A stretch of DNA of 64,000 bases from Todiramphus chloris collaris (Eukaryota > Chordata > Aves > Coraciiformes > Alcedinidae), in NCBI GenBank assembly GCA_025345505.1, contig JANVCC010000071.1, positions 967,832 to 1,031,831 of the forward strand. The letters are read 5' to 3'. The position numbers and the translations under genes were made by a program. Positions 23,542 to 36,189 of this stretch are shown one piece after another. The notes under the pieces were generated by a model that was not told the DNA's origin, searched no databases, and saw only the letters and a program-made list of their open reading frames with translations. The first letter of the stretch is position 1; each line of letters opens with the position of its first letter.

Positions 23542-26500
23542 AGATGAAAACAAATGGTTCTGGGTGAGGTTGGGTCTGGAGGCACATGAACTCCCCAGGG
23601 GGATATGAGCTTTGCCAAACTTCACACGGTGCTGGGCTGGATGGAGAAAGATCTGTCCTGTTCCTGAGCTGGTGCCCAGAGGGAACCCATGGCATCTCCT
23701 GCTTACTTTCAAATGGTGCAAGAAAATGCCAGTTCTTCCTAAGAGCAGCTCAAATCTTCTGTTCTTGCTGCTCATTGTCTCCTGTGGCTCATATCCTGAC
23801 AAGAGCTCATCACTTATCAGCATCACTTGCCCTAAACACTGCAAACCATCGATCAAGCCTCTTCCCTCCCTAGAGGAGGGTCATCTCCAGCAATCAGAGA
23901 ATGTCTTAAAACAAGAACTGGATCTTTATTTGCTTTGAGGCTCTCAGCTTCATGTTTTCTAGGTTTTCTGCCATGCAGAGAGTATAGAAACATTCCTTTC
24001 ATTTTTAAAGAAAGCTGAGATCATCTGTGTCACAGGAGACTGAGCACCACAAAAGCTTTCCAGGGAATTTGGAGCTACCACCTAACACACTGTGGTCACA
24101 AGCAACCTGTTGCCTGAGATAGCCTAAAACAATCCATTATTACAATGCACTTAAATATCCATTAATTAGAAATGGATAAACTTTTTCTACGTGTAAGCTT
24201 CATAAAGTACATGATCCCTGCTTTCCTCTGAAACCGCTTGCTTTCTTCCCACTGAGCCTTTTATTTCCCTATCAGCTCTCTAAGTCTTCTTTCTCTGTCT
24301 TCTCTCAGCCCCTGATGGCTTTGCTCAGTTCATCCTCTGTCATTTCTGTCTGGATCTGGAAACATTTCTCAGGACGTTTGACTCATCCATCATTTAGATA
24401 ATCAGAAGGAAAAAAAACAGTTTCCAGCTACGAACATCCATAAAAAGCATCAAGGAAAAAAAAACCCTCACCTTGAACTTCCCTTCCTGCTTTTCTTTTC
24501 GTTTCATTTGAGAATCTGACTTGACAGTCTTTGCTCTGGCAAAAGTCCCACTGAAGTTATTAAGGGCAAGAGCTTGTCAGGATTAAGAGGAAGGATTTGA
24601 AATATCTGTGAGCGATAGCAATAGCCCTGCTTCTATTAGGCCGGATAAGTATTTGCAAAGGACATTAACCCTGGTACCTTGAGCCAGCTGCTGGCTGCCC
24701 TGGGGGAAAGGAGATGATGTTTCCAACGGGGACACTGATCCAGAGATGCCTGTAACAAGGTTCTGCATCCGTCCCCTTGAAGGGCTGAACTCGAACCGCT
24801 TCCTCTTAAAGCATCCATCTGACCATCAGGAACAGGGCGGTGTTAGAAGTGAATGGGCAGCACGGAGCTTAAGTGGCAATTAAGATTTAGAACTTGAAGT
24901 TGGTGCTGAGCCTGGGCGCAGCGGTGTCCGCCAGCGATGGGGAGACCGCGGGCGCAGAACTGCGGCCCTGCTCTGAGGGCTGGATCTGGAAAGACCTCTT
25001 CCCAAACCACAAGGTTTGGGAGCTGGAGCAAGAGGAGGCAGCCCAGTCAGCACTGGTCGTAAACTGGAGTCATGTTTGCTGTCTTCCCCTCCCCAGCCCC
25101 AGCAGAGTCTACACTGGGCTGGCTCGGGGCTCCCCAGTCTCCCCAGTCTCCCCAGCTGGGTGCAGAGGGGGACAGATTCCCACCCCAGCCCCATCAGAGG
25201 CCGGCAGCAGCTCGGGCTTTGCGTGGTCTGTTGGATGCTGCTCCCACTCAGGTGCCTCCCGCGCTGCAATTCCTGCCCCGCCGCGCACGGCAGCGACACG
25301 CGCGCGTGGTTCGGCATCCCTCTTGTCGGAGGGGGGACCACGTTAGCGTGGATGTTAAAAACAAACAAACACCAAAACAAACTTAAACCAAAAATAGCGT
25401 TTCCGAGGCTGCGTTCCATTCCCACCGCCCACCGCCGTTTAGAACTAATTGGGGCTTTGTTATATTCCCTCACCCAGTGACAGATAAATACTAAACTCCA
25501 CTGGTTAACAATAATCACCCTAATTATGCCAAGATGACATTTACAATACAGGCAATTGCTAATCCATTACCTCACTCTGCTGAATACTAGAACACTCAAA
25601 TTAAAAGTTATTCACCCACAAAGAACAATGTTTTAGTAGCTGACACAGCTTAGTAAAGGAATTTATTAAGGTAATTTGCAGTTTTCCCATAAATAAAACA
25701 TTCTGGAGCTCCCCTGTCCTCCCCCTGCCTTCCCCCAAAATAATCTTTTGTGATAAATCTTTTTTCTTTCCTTTTTCCTCCCTTGTAGTGCAGTTGAAAG
25801 AACAATAATTGAAACTGTCAGGCAGAGCCACGTATTTAAATTTGCTTACCTGAGAGACAACAGAGAGCTTCTCTCCCATCCCTTCAGGTTCTTTTTGGAG
25901 AACTGGGGTGACACTCGTGGTTTGCGATGGGCGGGAGGTCACCTTTGCCAACGTGGGGTTTCGCTGAGACCCAACGGAGGCGCTGGGTGCAGCAGGGAGC
26001 TGTCACCCGTCCCGGGACGCACGGCCCAGTACAGCAGTGGGTGACGGTGCAGCGTGATAACCCGATGGGACTGGCAGGATTCTTTGGCCCTCATTGGAGA
26101 GATGCTGAGGAGGAAGCAAAAGAGCTGTGAGTCTTCTGAAGTGTGGGCTTTAACTCGAGCACAGGGGGAAATGCTGAGGCCTCTGCTTATGTGGTATCCC
26201 AAACCAAAGGCAAACCTGAACCCAAACGGGGCTGCTGGTGTAACCCAGCCCGTGGCATGGGGAGAAGGGAGGTACCTGCAGGTTTATCCCAGCACCTGGA
26301 GACCTTTTTCTTTCAGTGATCTCTGAGTCTTCTCTCAGCTTTAAAACACTCACAAAATGGGAAGATCCCACTGACAAATACCAATGGAGGGAGAAAAGGG
26401 TTAAACAGACCAAAGAATCAGAGCTGGGTCTCATTACACCCCCTGAGCAGTCCCTTGCACCTGGTGCTGGCAAAGCCTCTGCCAGCAGCATCTCCAGCTG

Positions 26501-28440
26501 AAGGATGGAGCAGGAAGGGATTTTAGGGGGTTTGGTTTTTACTGTGATCACAGTGGCCACGGCCAAAGCTATTTGCAATAAAGCAGCAAGTCCCAGCAAG
26601 CCAGGAGTCCCTGCGAGCGCATCCCCACCACGTGCTGACCACCTGCAGCAGCAAGGGCAGCGTCCCTGCAGGTGCCAGCATCCCCGAGGGTACCAGTGTC
26701 AGCCAAGCCCCACAGCAGGTCCCAGCACTCTGTAGAGCCAGCAGCTCGTGGGGGCAGCTGGGTGTTGAGGGCAGCATCCCCCAGACTGCTCAGGAGACGG
26801 TTTGGAGCAGAGCTGCCATACATCTGCATCGCCGGCACAGACCCTCTCTCTCTGCCCAGGCATTTTATCCCCGTGTCAAAAAACCCCAAAAAGATGCGAG
26901 TCATTTCTCTGGGATGTTAAAGCCCTGGCAGCTGGGCTGGAGCAGTGGCTGAGGGGGGAGAGCAGATACCCAGAGACCTGCTCAACAGCCTCGTGCATGT
27001 GCAGCTGAGCTCTCAAGCATGGACACCCCGGGTCTCTCCCCTCTCAGACACGTTAGATTTGTTCTGTTTATGCAGGCTGTGGCAAGCAGACTGTGCTTTT
27101 GCACTCTGCTGCCCCATCCGTGCACGCCACGGTCTATGTCACCATCTTTACGACCAGCATTTAGGACCAGGAGAGCGAGCGCTGCTTTGTTTCGCGCTGC
27201 TCCACGGTGATTCTGCCCCGGCTGGAGAGGGAAAGCCCCAGTGCTCTGCCATTTGGACCAAAGGTGCTCAAGGAGTTTGGGAACGGCACGGACACGGCCC
27301 AGACGTGGCACGGCCACGGCCATGCACCCCAAGTGCTTGGCACGCGGGTCCTCGCTGCACAATGCTCTCTCAAGGGTACTTTGGATGCTGGTGTCTGATG
27401 GAGCCGGATGGCAGGAAGGCAGCTGTCGTAAACAAAGATCTGCAAGCCTTGTAATCACCACTACTCCTTCTTCTCCCCCAGCTCAATTAAGAGACGATGT
27501 TTTCCTGCTCACCCGCTCGGATTGATTTGCTCCATCTCATGCTTCTGTGGAGTTTTTCCTGCCTGCCTTTCTGTGGCTGAGTGCTAATGGACCGGGCTCC
27601 ACTCCAGTCCCCAGCTCCCAGCCCTGTGCAGACACCCAGGGCAGGAATGAGACGACTTCCAGAACGGCTCCTGGGAAGATGGGAGCTTTTTTTTCAGGAA
27701 AGGGCCTCGCTACAAAGGCAATCTGAGTGAGGAAAAGGAGTGCCATAGAAGAAATCTTCGAAACGCACACTGAACCCCACATGGGGGGCTGCTATTTGGA
27801 GGTAAAGTGGTGTTAATTTGAATGAACTTTATTCCTTCCCAAGGAGGGTAAGCGAAGCCTGATTAAAGCCACTTGAATCCTGAATAAGAGAGTCTGCCCA
27901 GGGAGTTAATGGCCAGTAACAGGCAGCAAACAAAGCCGGGTAATGCTTGTCACAGCTGGGTTCAAACTCCAGCACATAACTTCTTACGATCTTCAAACCG
28001 TATTTCATCTCCGCATACAAACAGAGAACCCCAATTTGGACAGGAGCATCAAGGCAGCAACGTGCGTCGCCTTTCACTTCTGCCTGTCCAAGGCCACGTG
28101 GGGCTGCAAGTACCAAAGACGTGGGGGCAATGACAGATGAGAGGAGAAGGATTTCTAACCGTGGCGTGGAGGGACGCGGCGGCACCACCGTCTCAGCTCA
28201 CCCAGGTTTGATCCCCACCACCCTGCCACTGTCAAAATTGCATCTTAAGTAAACGCAGAAACTCACGGAGCTCACTGGCACCAGTTGTGACTGCAGTCCC
28301 AATTCTCACTGCAATTCCTCCCCTTTTCCTCTTCTCTTCCAACTTGTTGCCATTAATCTGGTTCCTCATTTCCCCCTCGACCCCAGCCGAACGCAGTAGT
28401 TCTGGCTCAGCCGTTCCTCTCCCGATGGAAGCTCAGCCAG
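23542..28440. other. Non-coding stretch, no gene recognised
   Basis: Contains an AT-rich part (23940-24560), a GC-rich part with GTCTCCCCA-type 10-bp repeats at 25130-25160, the block at 25440-25620 listed separately, and a GC-rich part from 26600 to 27420. The 212-codon minus frame at 24880-25518 sits in GC-rich sequence and resembles no family. Confidence 0.5.
25440..25620. promoter_or_regulatory. AT-rich block with homeodomain-type motifs
   Basis: AACTAATTGG, CCCTAATTATGCC and GGCAATTGCTAATCCATTA lie within 180 bp of otherwise unremarkable, non-repetitive sequence. The pattern resembles conserved vertebrate enhancers, but conservation cannot be judged here. Confidence 0.2.
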
Positions 28441-28700
28441 CATTGTGGTGACCAGAGACAGGACAAGGGGCACCGGGCACAGACTGGAACCTGGAAGGTT
28501 CCATCTGAACAGAAGGAGAAACTTCTTTGGTTTGAGGGTGTCAGAGCCTGGCTCAGAAAAGTTGTGGAGTCTTTCTCTGGAGAGACCCCAGACCCCCTGG
28601 ACCCTGCGCTGCTGGGCCCCTGCTCTGGGTGTCCCTGCTGGATGGGGGTGGCACCAGAGCATCTCCAGAGGGCCCTTCCAATCCCAGCCCTTCTGTGATT
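28441..28700 (+). mobile_element. CR1 LINE 3' fragment
   Basis: CR1 words in forward order: GGTGACCAGAGACAGGACAA, GGTTCCATCTGAACA, GAGAAACTTCTTTG, AGAAAAGTTGTGGAGTCT, CAGAGGGCCCTTCCAATCCC, and the terminal TTCTGTGATT. It is truncated at the 5' end and diverged in the middle. Confidence 0.9.
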
Positions 28701-29589
28701 AGACCCTCAGATCTGAACCCAGACAGGAATGCTTCAGCACTGGAGCTGAAGGTATGACTCTTCTCTACACAAACTAGAGCAGCAGCTAGAGAGGGTTTTT
28801 GTCCCAGGGTCCAGCAGCTATTTCTAAGGAAAGGAGAACGCTTCAGCAGCCTGGAATACTTCCTCAGTTTCTTCTTGACTGCAATTCTGAATTTTGGTGG
28901 TGAGATGCACCCAGAACTCAGTGCATTTGACCCCCACTTAACCTCTGACATTAACAATGCAGAAAATTCAGTCCCACCAAAACACGGCAACGGTAATTGC
29001 ATCTCCACCGACAGATGCTGGTTCTTGAACTGCGAGGAGCAACAGGGGATTTCTTGCCCTCTGTTCTTAAAGGCACAGAAAGATGGAGCATCCCTGGTCC
29101 TCACCGACCGCAATTATTGCCTGGCTTTTGCCTACTGAGCTGTGCATTTCTTCTCTGCCAAGCTTCCACTTGCATCAGACAGCGCCTGGTTCTTAGGTTG
29201 AGGGCACGCAGAAGTGGTGGAAAAGAAAGAATGAATGAATGAAAGAAAGAGGGAGGGAGGGAGGAAGGAGTAGCATTAAAAGCAACAGTTTCTCTTCCTC
29301 TCATTTTAGGTCAGAAAAAGTCTTCCCAACTTTAAGAAAGGCATATTGAAAAAAAAAAAAATCAAAATCAGTAAATCCATGAACATGCAGTTATTACTTA
29401 GCAGACAAATCACATTTCTTCCGAAATGTTCCAAAATGCATTCATTTTCAGAGTACATTACTTTCATAATACTGTGTGGAACATTAAATGAGAATTTCCC
29501 TGACTTGGCTACAGAGCACATTTTTATATTTCCTAGCCTGACACGGAGCCCAGGGTAACTAATGAAAATCTTTTCCAAAAGTGACAATC
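28701..29589. other. Non-coding stretch with a simple repeat
   Basis: Ordinary single-copy sequence, then a purine-rich simple repeat at 29221-29270 (AATG, AAAG and GGGA units) and an AT-rich part from 29340 to 29560. No gene is recognised. Confidence 0.5.
29221..29270. repeat. Purine tetranucleotide simple repeat
   Basis: GAAA, GAAT and GGGA tetranucleotide units in tandem form a polypurine tract of about 50 bp. Confidence 0.85.
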
Positions 29590-29705
29590 TTGTCTAGCAG
29601 CCTCGCCTGTTGAAGAGATTGCAACATAAAACAGATGAGTGCCCTGCTTGACAGCTAATTGTGTCGGGCTTAATTACAACAAGCAGAATTTAATCGGCTG
29701 TGCAG
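29590..29705. promoter_or_regulatory. AT-rich enhancer-like block next to CpG island
   Basis: Closely spaced words GACAGCTAATTGTGTC, GCTTAATTACAACAAG and GAATTTAATCGGC look like homeodomain and Sox-type sites. The block abuts the CpG island that starts near 29720. Function is inferred only from motif density and position. Confidence 0.25.
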
Positions 29706-29719
29706 AGCGGTTTTTTAGG

Positions 29720-30190
29720 ACGGGGGAACCATCTGGAATGTACCTTGCTCCGAGGCGGATGGAGGGGCGGGCAGCGCCGGGTTTCAAAGACAGGGCAGCA
29801 ACAGCGCGCGGATTGAAATGCAGAAGTAGCTCCTTCCTCCGCGGATTTCATTCGAGCCGTTTGATGAATCCGAGAGATCTTTATGCAAACCGGCACGCCG
29901 GCGCCTCGCGAAGGCAGGGATTTGGAAACCTTCCCGGGCTCAACTCGACGAGCCGCGTTCCCTTCGGTGGCCCTGTGCCGCGGCCAGACCTTGGCACGGA
30001 GCTGTTGGGTCTCACGTACGGAGCGGCCCTCTCGGTCCCTCGCCTCGCGAGCTCCATCGCGACGCCTTCGCCTCGCCCCGTCCCACCGTCCTCCGTCCTG
30101 CTCTGCCAAGGGGCAGCGGCCCCAGCGCGGCACTGAGCTCTGCTGCGGGCACAGCCGCGCTTGGCAGGGGCGGCCTGGAGCTGCTGGCCT
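29720..30190. promoter_or_regulatory. CpG island without a recognisable coding exon
   Basis: I counted roughly 50 CpGs over about 470 bp. Frames on both strands are open through it (29639-30136 plus, 29690-30337 minus), which is normal for CpG-rich DNA, and neither product resembles a known protein. It may be a promoter for non-coding RNA or an untranslated first exon. Direction is unknown. Confidence 0.5.
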
Positions 30191-31640
30191 GTGCCAGAAT
30201 ACCTGGAGCTGGACAGCTCTGTTTGTTCTGGCATGAAAATAACCGAAAGGGAAGTGCCCTAAGTCGGGGATGTCCAGGCTCCCAGCAGGAGGGGAGAACC
30301 AGTTACACATCCCCAATTCGAGGCTGATGATGGGCACGCAGGGCCCGGCCGACAGCGTCCGCTGCTGAGCACTGGTGGAAACGGGCTGGGGATGACAACT
30401 CGGCTCCCTGCACTGCAGGCTGGACCAGTCCCCCTGAACAGATTTAATGCACAGCGACTAAAATAGCCCTTTGTCACGTCAGAACAAGGAAGAATGAAAC
30501 ACGCATTTCAGAGCCTCTGAAACAACACAACAAAAGGCTCTGGCCAGCGCAGGAATCCTGCAGTAGCACACGCCTGGCGAGAGCTGCATGCCCACAGACT
30601 GGTCCCAGCGGCCAGGAACTGGGCTGCTCCTGTCCCTAGGAGCCCGGCAGCCAGAGCAGCACTGCCTGGGAGCAAGGAGCAAGCCAGCCCTGGCTCCGGA
30701 CTGCTCTCGCTCCCGCACGAAGCCGCCGGTGCAACGGGGATTTGGCTACAGCTGCCCCAGTCCGTGGTGTGCCCACATTGCCCGGGCGAACAGTTCATCC
30801 CTGCAAGCTTCCAGGACAAAGTCTGTCACTAAAGACACTCCTGAGCTGCCTGTGTCTGCAGCGAGTGGGCAGGTTCCTCGCTTCAGGGGCGTTTCATCCA
30901 TCGGTCCTTGCCGTGAAGTCCGCAGCGGTACCTGAGAGGGTACTGAGCCCTGAGTGCCTACCCACTGCTGCTTCCATCCCCCAGGAGCTGGCTGAGAAAG
31001 GCCTCTCGGGAGGGAGCCCCAGCAGGGATCCCTCTGATCTAACATCCCCCAGCACAGTCCTTATGCCCGTGTGTTTAACCCACCACCTCCCTCTCCCCTC
31101 CACGGTTCGGCATCGCTTGCTGGGCCCTTCCCTTTGCGCTGCTCGCACAGGGCTGGTTGCTGTTCCTGGCCACGGGGCTCTAATCTGCTCCTCGCCTTCA
31201 GCCGCTTGCTTTGCCTTGGCTCCGCTGTGAAGTTCCTTCGCCTCACGCAGAGATTTTCTTGGTGTAATTGACTTGAGGCATCTGCCTCCTTTTTCCTGTT
31301 GCCCTGGCCGTTTTACCCAGGCTGTTACAGTTTGATCTCGGAGAGGCCGCGGTGAGTTCCGTGCTGGGCTGACATCGCTCCCGCACCTCCCACCTCCTCC
31401 GGCGCTGGTGGCAGCGCGGTGCCAGAGCCACGGTTGTGCCTCCCTGTCCCCGAGGCCACAGCCCGGCCGGGCAGCAGGGTCAGCTGCCACCGCTCCTCCG
31501 GGTTCTGCTGAGGGCCTCCCCGCTGATGGGACAGGGCGGTGGAGTGTTGGGGGGTTCCCTGTCTGGGAACGGGCAGCACAACCTGCTGGGTACAGAGGCT
31601 GGCAGCACCTGCAACGCTTGGGGTCCTTCCCAGGCTTTGC
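30191..31640. other. GC-rich non-coding stretch, no gene recognised
   Basis: GC-rich single-copy sequence. Overlapping frames on both strands, such as 30894-31490 minus and 30742-31230 plus, carry no recognisable domain. Confidence 0.5.
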
Positions 31641-31680
31641 GTATGACCTTAGACAAATTGCTTGACCTTCTATGTTTTTG
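31641..31680 (+). repeat. Possible MIR-like core fragment
   Basis: GTATGACCTTAGACAAATTG followed by CTTGACCTTCTATG parallels the MIR core GTGTGACCTTGGGCAAGTTA followed by CTTAACCTCTCTGTG. It is too short for a firm call, but a clearer MIR copy lies 190 bp further on. Confidence 0.4.
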
Positions 31681-31867
31681 ACCTTTTTTCAAAGAGGAGG
31701 AATGAGACCATCTGTAGGAAAAAAAGCTCCGAGACCTCTAAAGAAGCTGTTCCTGCATCCCACGTTCATTGAAAACCTTCCTTCTGTTTCTTCCTTTCCC
31801 TCCTCTGTAATTTTCAAGCCAATAATCATTAGCTATCCCCCAACGAGCTCTCCCCCTCGACAATTAG

Positions 31868-32005
31868 CACCTATTATGCCCATTTTACAACTGCAAAAAC
31901 CAAGAGGCAAGGTCAGCCGCTGGCAGAGTAGAAGTCGGAGGCAGGAAGAGGAGAACAGCCCATTTTCCACACCAGCATCACTGCTTTGACCACTAGACCT
32001 CGCTG
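31868..32005 (-). repeat. MIR SINE, ancient copy
   Basis: The reversed MIR order is seen in full: CTATTATGCCCATTTTACAA, then CCAAGAGGCAAGGTCAGC, then TGGCAGAGTAGAAGTC, then TTTGACCACTAGACCTCGCT. The last matches the complement of the tRNA-derived head. The divergence is high, as expected for an element shared across amniotes. Confidence 0.75.
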
Positions 32006-34787
32006 CGCTCCGAACACATATCAGGGAGAGCCAGACGACAAGCGTTGTCCGCAGCACTAATCTTCAGAGGACCATATTAGTGCAATGTGATGTCAAGACG
32101 CCTTATCTATCACGAAGCAGAGAGTGCGATTAAAGGACTGGAGTTACAAGTGCCTTTTTGTTTGCACTAACTGGCTGAGTGTCCGTCTGGAAAGCAGAGG
32201 CTTTCAATCTAAATTGCTGTCACGTTTGCCATACAGGAGTAGATTGGTCTCAGCACCTTTATTAAAAATACTCCTAACGTTCTTCGGCGGCTGCTCGGAG
32301 CTCCGTGGCTCTCAGCAACTGGGCTGCAAAGTGGCTGGAGGACACCAGATACTGGCCATTGCTATCCTGGTGCAAGTGAATTCCCCAACACCGGGGGAAT
32401 ATCCCCTGGATTTACACCAGAATCCTCTAGTGGGGACCTGCTTGTGCTCCCCAGGCTCTTGGCAACAGCTGAGCTGCAGCCCATCCTCTGCTCTCGCTGC
32501 TCAGAGCTGCACGGGTTTGTGCTGGACGACACCTAAACTGAGAGACACGCTGGGCTACGGGACGGGCTGAATACCACCCGTTCAGCTCTGCCATATCTCA
32601 GGGAGGTATTACTCCTGAAGTTAATGGGGAAAAGAAAGAAGGAAGGTGGAAAAAGACCAGATTTGAAAAAAAAAAAAAAAAAGAAAAACAAACAAAAAAA
32701 CAATGAGAAAAAGTAAAGCAAGAAAGAGGACGGGGTAAAAGAAATGCAAAATGAATGGGAAGGAGGAGCACAGGGCAGAGCGTTATCAAAGGCTTTCACT
32801 GTGTGCTTAATGAAGCTTTAATCCCATAATGAGATGGAGGCACAGGAACATGAACATGGAAGCAGGTAGAGCCTGAGCATTTTTAGTGTTTTCACCCAAA
32901 CCAGCCCGTCAAACAGTGGTCGCTACGCTCAGCTCCCGCTGCCACTGCTCTGCCGGACAGCGACAGCCACACCGCTCCGGCAGCAGGGCAAGGGACCGCA
33001 GGCTTCCTTGGGGAGAGGATAATCACCAAAAGAGGATAATCATCAGAAGAGAGACCAGGATCCTCCCGAGACCGCCCGATTCCGCTACTAGCATCGCCAG
33101 CCCCGCAGATGGCAGTGGCATGTTAAAATCCAGGCAGCGCAGCCCTGCCTCCCCCGGCAGCCTCTACAGCTCCTCCAACGCTGACAAAACCAACAACTTT
33201 TACCGAGCCTACGCTGGTTACCTTCTTGCTTCAAGGGAGATTTTTCCTTTCCCTTCTCCCTTCTGGCCCGGGCACCTTCTCCTCAGCACTCCTGCCCGCT
33301 CTGGGGTAAAGCCCGCGCTGCCCACGGCCCCGGAGGATGGGGGGCTGCAGCTTATGGCCACCTAGTTATTGGTGCCAGGAGAGCACCGGGGACTTCAGAG
33401 AAGAGCAGGGAAATGGAGCCCTTGGCTTTAAGCACTTTGCAACTCAGCAAGGAGAGAGGAGATTAATGTGAGCTGGTGATTTGGAGTGCAGCAGGGAGAC
33501 AAAGTGCAGGAAGGGAACTTATATCATCAAGGCATGGGGACAGGAGGTGAGCAAAGGGAACTTAGCAGGGCAGGAACTACATATGCTGACTTTACGCAGC
33601 TGGGTGTTGCATTGCAGTGTCCCTTTTCACCTGCTCTTCGTTCAAATTTCCACCAGAGGTAAAAAAAAATTAAAAATAAAAATCTACATCTGACTCCTGC
33701 AAGTTCTGAAGCTGTTGCCAGAGACTCAGCGCCCAGAGGCTCCCTGACTTCATCTCTAGCCAAAGGCACAATTGATTTATGGTTGGTTTCAAGGGCAGTG
33801 TGGACACAGAGTCCCATCCCCACCCTTCCATGCCTCGGGTGGGTGGTCAGCTTTCCCACACCGGCTGTTGCAGCCTCTCCTGGGCTGCCTGGACAAGAAC
33901 AACTCATTGCCTTCCTCGGAAAGCCAGCTAAGCAGTTGTAAACTTCTGCTTGACTTTAACGAGGTGAATTGCCTTGTCCTTGTGGGCTCCCTGTGACCAG
34001 GAGTTGGTCTCCAGGGGGGCCTGTCTGGGTTCCTCCTGTTCCCACGTGCGGCACCAGGACACTCGCTCTTGTCCTGCGGCTTGGCCAGTTCCTCACTGAG
34101 TAGCTCTCTGACCTTCAAGGTGTGCTCCACATACACAGCATCCCAGGTTTAAATGAGGTAAATGATTAAGTATGTAAAGTGTGAGCTGTCTACAGACTGC
34201 CAGAGCTAAGGAGGGAGCGAGGAGATATTAATATTAATCCATCACCCGTTGCTTTATTGTCAAAGTTGAGCAAAATTGCTCCAGCGAGTCTGCTGCTATG
34301 GGAGATCCGAAGGAGCACTGGGAAACCCTCACTGGTGGTAGCTCAAGCACTCCCTGCTCCCAGCCTTGATGCAGAGGAGAAGATGGCTCCTCTGAAAGAC
34401 CCTTTCGCTCCCTTGGTCTTCCCCTCCCCTACTTTTTTGTCATCTACTCCTCTCTCATCCTCTCCCTCTTGCCAATGAACGATGGATCTGTCGTCTTCAT
34501 GTTTCCAGGGTAACGAAGTTTCCCTCCAGCCCAGAGGTAAAGCAAACCCATTCTGCTAGAAAATTCAAAGCGAGGATTAAAATTTATAAACCAGCACACG
34601 GCCTAGTGCAGCATCTCCCGTTCCTGCCAATTTATCCCAGTTGCTGCGCGTAAGCGGCAAAGCCAGAGCCACCTGCCCGGGATTATCCGGCGGGTCCCTC
34701 GAGGCAGCCGGGAGCCAGCTCTGCCTGCAGCGGGCACAGGGTTTGGGCTGGGGAGACCACCGGGGCCCCCTGCCCTCCTTCAGCTAC
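32006..34787. other. Non-coding stretch, no gene recognised
   Basis: Contains an A-rich tract (32665-32716), a 17-bp direct repeat (AGAGGATAATCA) near 33014-33047, and a T-to-A-rich part at 33655-33690. Single-copy otherwise. No exon is recognisable. Confidence 0.5.
32665..32716. repeat. A-rich low-complexity tract
   Basis: A 17-A run followed by GAAAAACAAACAAAAAAACA. No retroposed gene or SINE is recognisable upstream of it, so it is annotated as low complexity. Confidence 0.8.
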
Positions 34788-35247
34788 GGGAGAGGGTCCA
34801 ACAGAGGCTACGAGGGTGATGAAGGGGCTGGAACATCTCTCTTGTGAGGCAAAGGCTGAGAGCCCTGCGGCTTTTCAGTCTGGAGAGGAGAAGACTGAGG
34901 ACATCTAATGAAGGTCTATAGATCCATCTATAAATCCATGGGTGTCAGGAAGGCAGGGACAACCTCTCTGCACTTGTGCATTGTGGAAGGATGAGGGGCA
35001 ATGGATTCAAGCTGGGGTACAGGAGGTTCCACCTCAACATGAGGAAGAACTTCTTTACTCTAAGAGTTGTAGGGCACTGGGACAGAGTCCCCAGAGAGGC
35101 TGTGGAGTCTCCTTCTCTGGAGGTTTCCAAGACCTGGCTGGATGTATTTCTGAGTGATCTGCCCTAGTTTTGTCCTGGTCTGGCAGGGGGGTTGGACTCA
35201 ATGAACTTCAGAGTTCCCTTCCAACCCCTAAACTCCTGTGATTCTGC
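34788..35247 (+). mobile_element. CR1 LINE 3' fragment
   Basis: The longest CR1 copy here. Forward order: GGAGAGGGTCCAACAGAGGC, GGCTGGAACATCTCTCTTG, AGTCTGGAGAGGAGAAGACT, GAGGTTCCACCTCAACATGA, GAAGAACTTCTTTACTCT, AGAGGCTGTGGAGTCTCCTT, GGGGGGTTGGACTCAATGA, and the tail CTGTGATTCTG. It is 5'-truncated, about 460 bp, and broken as a coding element. Confidence 0.95.
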
Positions 35248-36189
35248 AAACTAAAGATCCCAGTGGATCCAGACACAGGAGAACGGGGAAGAAAGCAGCT
35301 TTATTTCTAATGATGAGTCTGGATCTCCCAGTTTGCCTGCTTGATCCTGGCCTGGCTAAGCTGGCAGCACTAAAGAGGAGGGGCAGTGAGGAAGAACAAG
35401 CAGAACAACTTGTGCCCAAGCAAGAGTTTAAGCGTTCTTTAAGCAGGATGTGGTCTGGGGCAATCGGTTCCCCAAGAATCCCATAAAACGAAGCAAATCT
35501 CCCGCGGCACCAACTGGAGATACAAGGGTTTGGAGCGAGTGGCTTCGCAAGAATTAAAGGGTAACAATTTATGCATTTAATATTTCAGGCTATCAAACAT
35601 ATTTCTTCCTGAATGAAACCTGTGGGAGTTAAGTACCCAAGCTCCTCTCTGGAACCGATACCAAGGCAGCCCGGTCTCTAAGCACCTAAATTTCTCAGGC
35701 GCTGTTGTTACGCCTCTCACCAAACCACGCTCCCTGCCTGCGACGGGTTTACATCCCGGCGATAAGCCGAGAGCCAATAGTTTGATGCCAACAGATGGAA
35801 GCAATAAGCAAGTACAGCGACTGTAACAGAAATAATAAACAACCACACGTAGAACATTTTCTTCTACGCTAGCCAAGGAAAGTCCATTAATTCTCATCTG
35901 GAAATCCCTGTAACATTTGCGGCGAGGCTCTGCCGTGGCTGCGCATGCTGCTGCCCCGCAGCACACATTTGCCTTGGTAACGCGGGCCATCGCCCAGCCA
36001 CTCTGCTGGTTTCTCCTACCAGCTCATTTCCAGAGAGCCCAGGGAGGCAGAAGACTCTGATTAGCAGAAGTGGAGCCAGGCAGGGGCGAGAGCTGGGTAG
36101 GATGGGAGGGAAGGAGCCTTGCACCTTGCAGGGGGGTCTTTCTCGCTCTGTGAACTGGGCTGGCAAAGCACAGGGGTGAGATGTCATAT

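Noticed and set aside
23214-23618. 134-codon minus frame
   Set aside because: It lies on a truncated CR1 LINE copy and is not a host gene.
24880-25518. 212-codon minus-strand open frame
   Set aside because: It lies in GC-rich sequence, resembles no known family, has a low-complexity Ser/Pro/Arg/Gly-rich product and overlaps open frames in other phases, so it fits chance.
29690-30337. 215-codon minus-strand frame over the CpG island
   Set aside because: Same reason: composition-driven, with no family resemblance.
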